This document shows positions 1-12,900 of a DNA stretch of 64,000 bases, in pieces. The position numbers and the translations under genes were made by a program. This DNA comes from Phytoseiulus persimilis. Taxonomy: Eukaryota > Arthropoda > Arachnida > Mesostigmata > Phytoseiidae. The stretch's first letter is position 1, and each line of letters begins with the position of its first letter. The notes below the pieces were generated by a model. The model was given only the letters and a program-made list of their open reading frames with translations. It was not told the DNA's origin and did not search any database. The DNA is taken from positions 12,214,001 through 12,278,000 of the forward strand of contig CM075102.1 in NCBI GenBank assembly GCA_037576195.1, read 5' to 3'.

Positions 1-3000
1 CAACGGGAGAGATCTCTGACCGGAACGGTCGGGAGGCGGATCCCGTGAGGGGCAGTTGAACTGTTTGGGACTCCGCAGATCAGCGATCTGACTGCTGTCA
101 CATGTCGTGGAGCATTTTCCTCTGAAATGAAAGGCCCCCCATCCAGTTTTCCACTTGCCAGGGAACTCCGCGACGTCCAAGAAACGCTGAACGGAGTTTG
201 AAATGACTCATGTCAGCGTTTTCTTTCGCCAGAGGCCTCGCGATGCGTGCGCAGCGACAACCGTTGCGTTAGAAAGCCATCCCGGAATATTTGTCAATTG
301 CAATATCCTGCCCTGACGGCAGTGCATAGCTCCCGTCGCAGGACGGAACGAGACTCCCGTCGCGGCGGGAACAATATCACCGGTCGTCTTGAGGAACAGG
401 CCTAGATTGCCCGGTGAATCGAAGCTCCAGCTCGAGAAAAAAGTGAGGCCGGAACAGGGCTGGGAGGATTGAAACGAACGATCCAAGACGAGCGGTCTTT
501 TAACGACCGATCGGTGCGAATAGCAACCAGGACCGAGTCTTTGTCCGCCCTGCTCATGCGCTTCGTTTTACTCATGCACAGGCCTGTTGTAGCGGCGGCG
601 GCGGCGGCAGGGCGGGTCTAGGAGCGTTTTTCGCTCCCTACCGACGAGTAGGGAGGCGAGTCCGTCGATCAGGAGTAGGTTTCGTGTCCCGTCAGAAGAG
701 CTTGTAGCTTCAGTTCACAGGGCTTCCAACCTCTACCTGCCCGAGGTCGGGAGGCTCCGTCCTCTGCGCCTGAAACATTCCTTCGGCCTTGAGCTCATTC
801 ACCGGCCCGCGGTGTTCGCGCGTCCGAAACCGCCGTCACTCGGCCGTGTCCCGCTATGCTGTCTGAGGATCCGCTCCCTTCCACCGGGAGAATCCATGAG
901 CGTCCCGCCGTTGCTTTCTTCGAGCTAGAGGCAAGCGTGCCGTCCACCGAGGGAACTCCGACCCGTGGTTGAGTGGGACGCGGAGATATACAGAGCTCTC
1001 ATCAACCTTCGCTTAATATGCTACTTGGTGTTCCGCGCCAACAGCGCACTTCTAATTTATTATCTGCCTCGCATCCGACGTTCGGGCCAGTTGGCGAGTT
1101 TTCCATTCGCAGATGCGAGCGCTTATCAGAATAGAGGAGTGAACAATTTGTTCGAGCGGTGAGCACTCGACGACTGGAAGGTGTCCGCCCGGCAAGATCG
1201 ATCGTCGTCCTCATGCGCTGGGAGAATAGAGACGGATCTTCGAAAGAGGAAACGTTTCTCTTGAGAGTCAATAACGTGGAAAGAAGAGCAGAAGCGAGCT
1301 GGAGCCACGGCTAAGCGCGATGAATACTCGATCCTGCGCTCCACCCCCGTGGCGTACATCTAGTCGCGCCAGGAGCTCCTTTATCCTGACATCCCACGTT
1401 TCGCACAATTGCTGTTTCACAAATAGGACTCAAGTGGGCATGCATATAGGCCACCTCAGATCACGACGTCGGTCATGGGAAATCCTCATCGCGCTGTGAC
1501 ACCGGAACCTCGGTGCGCGGGAGCTCGGGACGAGGATGGAGCCTGAATCAAGTAGTATTTTTGAGAGGACTGCTCTGACCGGCGTCAAACTGGAACATGT
1601 CTTCGGAGCCGAAGAGCCGATAATTCACTCATTGAGCTGTCATTAGCGGCGAGCACTTGCTTCTCAACCGGAATCACCTCAGACAGTTCGAGAATCCGCG
1701 TTCTTAGCGAGAGACCGGACGGCCCAAAATATTCGAGATATGTTGGTCGATTTGATGGGGCGCGACCGCTGGGCCGTTTCGGGGAATTAGACGGGGGTCG
1801 GAAGAATTCTGGAAGCGCTCCTCCCGCGCTTCTTCCGGGACCGAGGTTCGGGGCTTCTCGAGCGTCAATCTCCAAGTAATGAAGTTTCCATTCGTGTCCC
1901 CGTGGAAAGCGAGATCAGATGCCTCGGCGCTCCCAAGGGATCGACTCAGTGTACTGCTCGTCCTATGGAGCAAAAATCCTCGAGCAGGTCACGGGGAGAG
2001 GGTTTTTAGCACGGAAGAAACGAGAAGCGAGTCCTAGAATCAGGGAACCGAGCGGAGGTAAGGGAAGCGGGCCGGCCGACGAATTCCTACGATTGTGCGA
2101 TCCTAATTGACAACTGTGAGACTTCTTCCCTCCGGTGCGCCCTCGGCTTCTCCTTCTTTACATCTGCTCGTCGGCGAGAACAAGGGAACACAGTGATCTG
2201 CATAACACGAACGAAAACTCAACAAGATCAGAACGAAACGAAATATTCCGTTGTGGCTTGTGTCCCTCTCGCGGCAGAAATTTCCGGTGATCCTCTGATC
2301 TCTTCCCAAGTCTGGAAAGATCCCTTCTCGAGGAAAACTTTGCTGGATGGGCACTTCCCGGCAACGCGTGGCAGTTTCAAGGAGAAGGCCTCGAGAAACA
2401 CGCTCTAAGAGGTCACGCTCGTGTGAGAGAGCGAGGTCCCGTGCGGAGTGAGTTTGGGTACGCGACGAAGAGGAATATCGGAGCTCAGGAACGCCGGGCT
2501 TCATTAACGTGCGCCGTGTGACTGGCGATAGGGAAAAATTCTTGCCATCCACTCGGGCGGTCGGCTGGCCACCCAGTTAGCGAGCCGGTCTATCGGCCGG
2601 CCGGCTAGCGAGCAGCTTGCAGGCGATGCGAACTAGAGGGGAATCGTTGAGGCTCGGCGGCTGGCTGCCCGCCCGCCCTTTGCGACTTACTTAATATCGG
2701 AGTCGTTAATTGGAATCCCAGCTAGAAAAGCCGATGGCCACCGCCGTTGTCGCCGATGTTCGTTCGCTCTCCCGTCACCCCACTTACCGATTCTTCCGCC
2801 GCGCGTTTCCCCGCTCTTCGGTTGGTCCGTTGGAACACTCTTTGCGGAGCAAACGGTGTTTTTCTTTCCATTCATGAGCGATTCCGAGAACGGTATTCTT
2901 CTCGGGATAGCAGCTGCAGCGATAGGCTCTCTCGCTGGTTCACTCGCCTTTCGGGTGGTTGTTGGAGCATTCCACGTAGGCCGCCGGCCACGAGCAGCTC

Positions 3001-3969
3001 CATAATGACCCCATATATCATGCCCGAGATGACAGCGCCGCTTCCACTCAAACGCGTCTGGATCCGTTTTGAACTGGAACAGTTTTAGACATCATCGGTA
3101 GCATGCGTACGTTCCGAGGTCTCTGAGGCTTCGGCTGGCCGTCGACGAGAAACCCCGCCGCGAAGGGGGAAGAAACCTCAGAGCCGTTCGTTCGCGGAGA
3201 GTTCGAGCCATGGAGCCGTCTGCTCGTTGGATTCGAAGAAAATTCTCATCCCGCCGGGCTCGCAAACATGCAGTCGACTCCCTGTTTCGGAGCGCGCAAG
3301 AGACAAAGCCGGTTGACGTTTCCCCGTTATCGCGAAGCTCCGAGCGGAACGTTGTTGTGGCTGTCCGCGGCGATATGGAACTGGTGTAGCATGGAGCAAA
3401 AAGCCTGAAGCAAGCCTCCGGGCGCTAGGCAATGTGACCAAGTGGCGAAGTAATTATTTGCTCGCTCCTGATGATCTTCCGACGAAGTCCTCCATAAGAA
3501 CAACGCGACTCACAAAGGATAACTGAACCTCGGTCGTTTGTCCAGAGTCGGTCACAACAGCAAGAGACACTATTGTCCTCAAACCGTCCACTTAGTGAAG
3601 CGCTGAGAGCGCCGGTCACGTATTTGTATTTTGCGTCGCTGGTTCGCGGACACAGCGAACGTTGTAACTCTCGACCAGCCACTGAACGACCGCGATGACA
3701 AACGAGACGCGAGTCGGGCCGGTCGACGCGGGACAATGCCGCGCGTAACGAAGTTATGCATCCGATTCAAAAAGAGTCCCGGACGGCGGTGCGGTCAGAC
3801 GTTTTTAATTGAATTTCATTCCTTTCGAAGTTCCTCCGTCCGAACCATCATTCCGGAGGAGTGTTGCAACTCGCAACCCTTTCTAATGGGATCACCTCAG
3901 CCGCCATCGTGTTGCTTTCATTGCCCCGAACGGTTATCGTCAATCATGGTTCTCTTTCCTTTCTTCCAG
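1..3969. other. No supported gene; probably upstream agrin intron or flank
   Basis: I see no Kazal, EGF, NtA or other recognisable exon here on either strand. The open frames are short, compositionally random and lack flanking splice signals that would join them to the first agrin exon at 3970. That exon starts in the middle of a codon (two bases), so at least one further coding exon must lie upstream, either in this stretch unrecognised or beyond the window edge. Confidence 0.5.
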
Positions 3970-6900
3970 ATCCGTGTCAATCTGTCAAATGTCCCGAACA
4001 TCAGGTATGCCAGCTTGACAAGGCGCGGAACGCGGTTTGCCAATGCAACTCACAGTGCCCCAGGGAGGTACGACCTGTGTGTGGCTCAGATGGGAAGACC
4101 TATTCCAACGAGTGCGCTCTGAGAGTTGAAGCCTGCATCACTCGGAGACAGATCAGGGTTCTGTATCAGAAGGAATGTGATTCAGGTAAGTTCACCGTGG
4201 CCCAGTCGTAACGGCCATCCCGCTGGGGGAGAGGGGGATAACAACAGCAGTCACCTGAGACTTGGGGCGGGGCTATTACACACCGATCTGCGAAAAGTAT
4301 CCGCGCGGTCGAGATTCAGGTCCTGGAAAGGGAAGAAGGACACAAGGAGGGGAGGACGGGCCAACGAACAGGTGATGAACACGACCCTTCGAATCCCAGA
4401 GGTGGGCCGTGGCCCACAGGGTAGGAGGAATGGACAGCCGCGCACCTCTGCGTGTGCACGCGCCGTGCACTTCTCAACGCGCTCTCGTGGAGCAATCGAC
4501 AGAGTTTCGTGCGAAGAGCGGAATGTCAAGAGTTCGAACCCTGAAGGGGGTTGACGTAATTTCCGACATCGCCCGACGAGTGCTTCAGGAGAAATTTTAG
4601 AAGTGGAGTGCGGGAGAGAAGGTCCGTCCTCTCCAATCCTCCTCTCTCGGCGGGCCCGTCCTTCAGGCCCTCGGGGTCGCTCATCGCCTGTTCACGAGAT
4701 AGCGCGCGGCCCGAGCCACAGGCTCTCAAGCTCCGTCTCCCTAATCCCGCTGTCGATTCGCGTCTGCTCGCGAGGTTGCCGGAGTTCTGTGTGAGAGATC
4801 GACCCGATCTCGATGACTCCCTCATTCCGTCGCCGATCGGTGACGGGAACTTGGGAAAAATTACGCGGTCGGCGAAAGCGACTCAAACTGCTTGTGCTCG
4901 CAAGATTCTAATGAAGTTATTGGCAACAGCGTGTTTGGTCACTTTCCCTTCCGCTGAACGAACCGGCCGCAAATTGAAGCAAATGCGTTTCCGATGCTCA
5001 GCACGTTTCGTCGGCGACGACGAGAAGCCTCTTCTCGAGGTGCGGGTTCCTTTCCCCGACAGCCTGACTAGGTGGTGGATGGATCGCTTCCAATGTTCTG
5101 TGGCTCCTTGGAGAAACGATTTTACCCCTCCGCTTCTCCGACGGCTTTGCGCGAGGAGCAGTTATCGCCAACGACGATGCTCCCTCATCGCCGGGAGGAG
5201 AGGAAACTCGTTCGCGCGATGACGGGCCCGCGGGAGATATCACAATGAGCCAGCCGGCTCACGACGTGGCGACAATAAGCTCACCGAGGTGATCGCGTTA
5301 TCTCCGAGCTCGCGCGGCCGCTCGCAACTCGAGAAGCACCTCGGGAGTGGAAGCGCGGGCTCCGGTCTCGACCGCTCGAGTTTTCCGGGGCTTGACAACG
5401 CCCCCTCGATTATTCCTGGAATCGAATAATGCCACCGATCTGAAGTGTGCTGAGAGAAACAGGCCGCAGGTGGCGAGCTTCTCGCAGAACACAGCCTTCG
5501 ATGGGAAAACTCCTGATGGACGAGATTATCAGGATGATGTCAACAAATATTCGCGATGCCCTCCGCTACTGGAATCAAGACGAGAAAGGGAACGATCCCA
5601 TCTGCGGTGAGTCTCCGCAGCACGCGTGGGATCTGCTCCGAAAGGCTGCGCCATCATGTCTGGCCTTTGGCCTGCCGTCGCGCCCAAAAGAGGCCCATAA
5701 GAGTGTTGGGGACCCAGACGCACGAACCGCATGGGCAGATCCGTCCCGCTGGCGAAAGGAGTCATCCATTCGTTGACGGAACACGAACGGATGGATTCAA
5801 AAAACCGCTAAGGAACTGCGAGTAGATGCGACAGTCGGACCCCCGCTCGCTCGGCGGTCGTGAGCTGCTAGCCTCTGGTCCCGATGAGCAGATTGATATC
5901 GTTGCCATCTCCCAGCGATCGGATCCGGGACTTCACGCTCCGATGGGAACGGGTTCCTCGGGGAAATCCTCCGCCCCTTGCGGTTCGAAGCGAGCCGCGA
6001 CGGACGGTTGCGGCACTGCTATGATTGGCTCGGCCTCTTCCGATCGCGGCGATGATTTGCTTATCCTGGAGTGGATCTCAGCCCGGGAATTCATTTCCAA
6101 GATGGCGACAACGACGGAAACCGAAAAAGGCATAAAAATGCCCCAAACGCCGTTAGAGCGAGCGGGCCGGCGCAGGAGTGGCTGCATTAGCGAGAGGAAG
6201 GAATGTTAAATGAAACGTAGCTTACATTAGCAGATGTGGCTGGCTCGATCAGAAGCGCTTCTTGTGTTCTTTTACTCCTCCGTTCTCGCACGCCGTCCGG
6301 GAATTCGCCCATGTGGGAATTGTGGGCTTCCGCGACATATTTGATTAGATCTCGCCCACCACCGCCGAGTGACGGATGGGGGTCGCGGATGAATTGCGCT
6401 CGAGAGAAGGACGTCGCTCAGTCCCTCCGGGATTCGCAATGAAGTCGAGTTACCACCGGCGAGCGGGTCCATTCGCTCCGTTCTACGGATTCGGCTCGCC
6501 GACTCCGCGGTGGGAGCCATCGTGGGGTTGGAGATCCGCGCGTCATGCTAGCCCCCCCCCCCCCACAATCGAGTCCGAACTTTGTACGAGTGTGTCTTTC
6601 CTCGACCGTTTCCAGTGCTCAACCCGTGTCGAGCTGTCAACTGCGGCCCAGCGCAAGAGTGCGAAATCGATCGCCAGGGTACAGCTGTTTGCAGCTGCCC
6701 GCCCCCCTGCGAACAGGTGAGTCTTCGCCCCTCTCGGTGGAGCTTGGTGTCCACGAGCAGAAGGAACACGTTAACTGTTGGTTTTGCCGCGCCCGTTGTA
6801 GGTGGTGCGACCCGTGTGCGGCACGGACGGTGTGACCTACGACTCAACCTGCGAACTGAATCGACAGGCCTGCCTTCAGAACACCGACGTGCAAGTTGCC

Positions 6901-9900
6901 TACAGTGGAACCTGCGGTGAGTATCTCCTGATCGGAGCTCAGCCTGGTGGAGTTCTCTGGCCTTCCCGTCGACCGAATTCATCGACGCCCGGAATCGCAT
7001 ACCCTCAACGTCAGCATGCGGTTCGAGGAGGTTTCCTCCCAAGCGGGTCGAGAGCTTGAATAGGCGTTCATGTTGTTCCGATCCCGAATGTACTGATTGC
7101 GGTTCTCGAGCCACGGTCCGGAGCGGTGTTCATCCGCGACCGAGTTCGGTGGTCGCTGTATGTTTTGCAGCGAGTTTGTCTGAGTAATGGAGTGAACATT
7201 CTGTAATTGCTCGACACACGGACCTAATGCACGCATTTTAACGAGGCGTCTGTGGACACAACACTCTCCTCCCATCGCGACATTCGTTTGCATTAGATCG
7301 TCCGCATCCGACGGGTCCCCTCCCGAGTTAGCGGGCGGTTTATTCATGTTAGGGCCAAGATTCGCAATAGATTGAGGTCATTATTCACTGTGGCAAACAA
7401 ATGCAGGCGTTCGCTCCGTGCTCGATGCATGGCCCGCGCCCAGCAGATGCAATATCATCGGCGCATGGGAGGCCAGGATGGAACATCGATGTCGCATTTG
7501 CAAGTCGACCTAATGCGAGAATGAAGGCTTCGTCATCGTCGTCGTTCTCGTCGAGTAGGAGACGGACAAGAAGCCAGCCGAAGAATGAACGATCAAGGGC
7601 GCCGGATTCCCCGGCCTCCTGTATGCATCACACTTAAGGCTTGACCTTGCACTCGACTGATCCTTAGTATGCAAACGACACGCTCTGAAAGCAGAGACCG
7701 TGCACAAGTAGACAACAAGTGATAGATGGTCCGGAATCTGTTGCTCGCCTCCTCGGGGCTTCGCCCGAGGGTTTTCTCTCGGAAATCGTGGTCGGTGGAG
7801 CCGACAATGGCTTCGGTAACAGATGAGGAACGGGAGGCTACTGTCTTCCCGGCTGTGGCGCGAGAGACGTTAAAGCAGGAGAGATGGGCGCTATGCGCGC
7901 CGTCAGCGAAAATTGAAAGTAATAGCTCCTCGGAGAGCTCACTGGCTCTGGTTCGAAAGGTTATGAACGAACGAATGAATGAATGCCCGACCGATTCGTG
8001 AATGGTCCTCAACATTCCCTTCGCAGATGAAAACGGAGCCTGCCACAACTATCCCTGTCAATTGGGCGCGTTCTGTGTGGTTTTACCGAACGGGTTCCCT
8101 TCGTGTGAATGCCCGACTTGTTCCGAGGAATTCGAACCTGTCTGCGGCTCGGATGGAATTTCGTACACCAACGAATGCAAGTTGCGCAAGGAGGCCTGCG
8201 AACACAAGAAGGACATCTACGTCGAGTACAAAGGACTCTGCGGTGAGTAAACTTCCCTCAGCCCGTTGCAACGCGAGCGTGTTGCCAAGAGATCGGAACG
8301 CCATGAGAGGAGGGTTCGGAGCCGCAGAATACTTTACTTCGAAGGAGAGGAAACACCGTGCCGCCGAGCGGCTAGGACCGGAACGGTCGGTCCGATAGGC
8401 TGGAAAGAAGCTTTCCCTCCGTTGGCGAGGTCCGCCAGTTAGAGCTACGGTTAAACGTCGAGATTGCGACCGGATACGAGTCGTATTTGTTCGTAGGCTT
8501 CCCCTCCAGGACAACGCACTTCCGACGAGCGATTCCGTGAGGGTTTTTGGGGTCCTTGGGAGCCTCGGACCTATTTTTGGACGGCAGCCAACTGCCGCCT
8601 CGCAGGTGGAGCGACCATGAATCCAGCGGAAGCCCGCTCCGGTCGAGCTCCTCGAGTGGCGGAGGGGAAGACGGTGGGGCGGCGTTGATTCGGCTCTCTA
8701 TTTCAAATCATGAATCTTACAGCCGATTCCTGCGCCAACAAGAAATGCGACCACTACGCCATCTGCAGAACGAACAACGGCAACGCTATCTGTGAATGCC
8801 CCTCGGAATGCAAGCCGGTGAGACTCTTTCAAAAAATATTTTTGGTAGAACGCCTCCTTTCGCGTCTTATGAGTGGAATTTTCCTCTTTATGATCTTTTC
8901 CTTCCGGCCGAGCGAGCCGACGGCCGGGCGGTAGGTCTCTCGGACCGATTCAGTCTGGGCTCCGTGCCTGCACGCGCCAACCGGAGCAATTCAACGCGAG
9001 GAATGACCTCTTTCCTTCGTGCGGCAGCAGTCGTTGTTTATTTTCCACTTCCTGCGGCTTCCAGCAACCGGCTAGTTATGAGCTCCGACGCCGACTGAAG
9101 CGCGGCGGCGGACGGGATCTGACCGAGAGAGATCGTTTGAACAGTCGAAGCCTTTGGATGATCGAATATTTATTTTGCATGACAAAAAGAGCGGACTTCT
9201 TCGAGCGGATGCAGCGGCGACTGCTGTTGGCTCTTCATCTCTCGGGCCCGCGACTCGGATGGCTGCCGCTCGAAATTGGAACTCATCGTCCATTCGACCG
9301 TAAAGAGCAAGGGATGGTGATATAAAACGGCTCCCGAATCGAAGACGATCGTCGCGACAACGAGTCGACGTATTAAAGCCAAACCCTTTGGAACTGCGCC
9401 TCACGGACTTCTTTCTTCGCACGTCGCGCACCCGTTGCTTTTCGAGCCGTTGTGCTCGATGACTTTCTCGGATTTGTCAAGATCGCGACCGGAGCTCAAT
9501 GATTGACGAGAACCGTAAGCGAACCACAATCGGAGCTCAGAGGCGCTCTCAGCGCAGCCAGGGGCCTGAAACACCGGCGGCCGGGAGGCGGACGTTAAGG
9601 CCTCGTCCATCCACGCACGAAGCCGAGGATCCCAAATCCCTGAGCAACGAAGCAACAACGCTCCCGCCAGAACCATCTCTGTGTCCTTGTCGTTGAGCAC
9701 GAAACTAATGCAAATCACAGAGCAGACGGCTGCTCCTGAGTGAGGGGGACCCGAGCGACTCGTTCCTGGGTCCGACGAATTGTGAGATAGTCGGTTCTCT
9801 GTCGACTCTTTTCGGTGCGGTTTCTCCGTTGCCAGATGTAGCGTCAAAAGAGAAATATTGACGTCGACCGCGGGCGCTTCCGAGTTCGATCGCCCATTTG

Positions 9901-12900
9901 TTCGTTTTCCGTATGTCACATGAAAAGAGGATAGAGTATTGTGACGCAAGCCACAGAGATCCAATGGTGGCGTGAATTTTCCGAAGGGATCCTCCGGTCT
10001 CAAATGGACACGTGTTCGGTTCTTCTTCGAGCGATGAGCCTTCGCTACTCGTCCTGATCTAGGCGGCGGTCCGATGAATTTCAGTTCCGTTGTCTTCGTC
10101 CATTACCACCCTCCCACTTGGCTCCTTCGCTCGACTCCGACACGACGGAGGAGAGAACGCTCGCGGAACAGAGAACAGGTTCGCCAACGATTCGCAGTTA
10201 GCAGCTTCCGTTCTCTTCGCTCTTGACAGGGAGGCCGATCGCTTGGTGGGAGTAAAGAGATTTCGATAGGCCCAGGGCAGCAGTCGGAATACGTCTTCTT
10301 TCCTTCCTCCACTCGGTTAATGCGTGTCGTTCAACGGCGCTCTGGGCCGAGCCCGAGGAGCCGACTTCTGGTCTCGTTCCGACGTTTCCGTGCTGGGCTT
10401 GCACCTCGGGGAGAATTCGAAACGTGATCGGGAAGCGCGTACTAAATCGCTCTGCTTTGTCTTTCTCCCGGAACAGGTCAAACTTCCGGTTTGCGGGAGC
10501 AACGGGAAAACCTACGACAACGAATGTGAGCTTCAAGTGGACGCTTGCAACTCGAAATCAGACATAGCCGTTTCCTCCACGGGACCGTGCGGTGAGTTCC
10601 GCTCCGCAAGCGCTGAGCGTTGTCCCCCCTCCCCCCCTGTTGGTGATTCGTTGCTCCCGTCTCTGTTCGACGTCGTCCGTAGCCGGTCGAGTCACGTAGA
10701 CGTCTTGTCTCTTATCTTCCGTCCATAAATCATCGCATTTGCTTATTTACCGCTATCATCAAAAGCAGCAACCGAGTGCAACGATCACGGGGCCAGCGAA
10801 CCGTTCGTTGGATCCGGAGACAGCGCTCGCTGGTCGTCGCAGAGCTCGTCAGTTGACTAGAAAAAGAAAAAAATAAATCTAATCAGGGCGCAGCGCGTCG
10901 GAAACGAGCGGGAAGAATTCCATCCGCCGGCTCTGTCCCGAGTTGGATCCGGACGTTTTAAAACGGGGAACCGATGTTTCAGACATGTGCTCGAACGTCG
11001 TATGTCATTTCGGTGCTCGTTGCGAACATGGCGACTGCGTTTGTCCTACGGACTGCCCGGACAATTATTCTCCGGTCTGCGGTAACGACGGCGTTACCTA
11101 CAGCAACGAGTGCGAGTTGCGGACGGCTTCTTGTCAGAAAGGCCGTCAACTACAGGTTCTCCACTTCAAGGAATGCGACGACGAAATCGTATCCAGTGCA
11201 GGTGAGTGAGCGAGCGGGCTAACTCGGAGCAAAGCCGCGAATGCAAATTCGTGCCCTCGACGAGGCCTTGTCACGGGAGGAGCTTCCCAACACTAATCGC
11301 GGAACGCTCGGATGCTGTAGCTTAGCAGCGCAACAACGAGATGCCGTGCCCCGATTCCCAGAGAACAGTGATTGATCACGGAGTGTTTCAGACTGAGGGG
11401 CAGCTCCCTTTGCGAACTCCACGACTCCCTCTTCAGCCGCCGTTGAGGAAATTGGAGCCTTCTCCAGGCGCGATCTTTTTCCGTTGAAGAAGACGACGGA
11501 GGGAGTGGAAATAAGCGCGGGTCGAGCAGCACATTCTCGGCCGCTGTCAGTCGGCATTTGTCCTGAGAAAGTGTTTATTTAGAGGCGTTTGTTCGCGCCA
11601 ACGCCACTCGCGCACGCAGCGGGCCCCTGTCGATCGTTCGAGCTAACAGATCTCTCAGACGACCGTTGGGCCTCACAGCGATTGGAATGTATTATTTGTC
11701 TTTCAGAGGGGTCTGGCAGCAAATGTGAAGAAAACTGTCGCTTCGGGGGAATCTGCAAGCCTCGTTTCTCGGGAGATCCGATGGAGTGCCGTTGTGAATT
11801 CAACTGTCCCGACGTTCGAGTGGATGAGAGCACTTTCGTCTGCGGGTCTGACGGCAAAAAGTCAGTGAGATGAAACGTTTCGCAATGTGAATGATGTTGC
11901 TCTTCAGCCGCCCGCCGTTTCGGGTCGAAAACCCCCATCGCTCACACTGATTCGAATTTCGCAGATACGCTTCCTCTTGCCACCTTCAGATGGAGGCTTG
12001 TAAGAAGCAGAAACATATCAAGACCGCGCCCAAGGAACGCTGTCTGGCGAAGGATCACAAAGCGATGTCAGGTGAGTGATTCCAAGCTCTGCTGCGTAGC
12101 TGTTCTCCTGTTCCTCGTTCTCCTCCTGCCGACCGCTCACTCGCTGCGCTGTTGGACAATGGGAGCTGTCTGACGTTCCTCCCCGTTAATGTAATGAGAC
12201 TCGCGGCCTCGGCTTCCTTCCGTGGACCTTGTCTGCCTGTCCGGGAGGAAGCGGGTCCGCGGTGCGCGAGTGTTCACTCGGAATGTCTCGTAAATTTGGC
12301 TCACGGGGCGAGCGTTCGTTGCAGAGGGCAAGAGTTCACTGCCTTGCGAGGGAGGTCTCCCGCTCAAAGATCCGGCCACGGGCAACGAGTACTACTGCGG
12401 CGACGGTGGGAAGGTCTGCCCGTCGGGAACCTACTGTCACAAGGGCATCGGGTTCGCAACCTGCTGCGAAAAGAAAGGTAGGTCCACTCTCTCAGTTTTC
12501 GCGAGTCCCCTCATCCTCGCGTTAAAGACCCGGCTGCGGGCGGGCGCGCGCGCCCCGTCGATTCGGGAGCGACGGCAATGCATTAACCCCGCGGAAACTT
12601 CCCGCAGCCAAGACCACCAAGTGCATGTTCAGCAAGTATGGATGCTGCCCCGACAGCATCACGTCCGCCCTGGGCCCGGCACATCTGGGCTGTCCCGGAG
12701 CTTGCGGTTGCAACAAACTAGGCTCGATAGGGAACATGTGCGATCCTGTCAGCAAGCAATGCCAGTGCAAACCGGGAGTGGGCGGTCTACGCTGCGAAAG
12801 GTGAGAATCGATGCGTGCGAATCTTTCACGCATGGCGTTATGGATCCGCGGGCGGGAAGTCATCCGGACGGACGAGTATTGGATAAGTGTCGTTTCAGAT

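Larger units (their letters stand above)
3970..12071 (+). other. AGRN: Agrin exons for Kazal domains 1-6
   Basis: Exons: 3970-4185 (Kazal 1), 6616-6716 + 6802-6916 (Kazal 2), 8027-8242 (Kazal 3), 8723-8817 + 10477-10591 (Kazal 4), 10983-11201 (Kazal 5), 11707-11860 + 11965-12071 (Kazal 6). Each shows the follistatin-like pattern, a small Cys-rich hairpin followed by PVCGSDG-x-TY-x-NEC or a close variant. Kazal 2 and 4 are split by a phase-0 intron at the same place, just before the PVCG strand; Kazal 6 is split later, just before the Tyr of the TY motif, using a GTCAGT donor. Kazal 1, 3 and 5 are single exons bounded by phase-1 introns, the usual arrangement for shuffled modules. Kazal domains often inhibit serine proteases, but in agrin they are mostly structural. 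Confidence 0.92.

Noticed and set aside
4510..4560. AGTTCGAACCCT string like a tRNA T-loop
   Set aside because: The flanking bases do not form a T-stem and no A-box or acceptor stem is present.
9321..9326. TATAAA in the agrin Kazal 4 intron as an internal promoter
   Set aside because: No first exon, initiator or start codon compatible with the next agrin exon follows.
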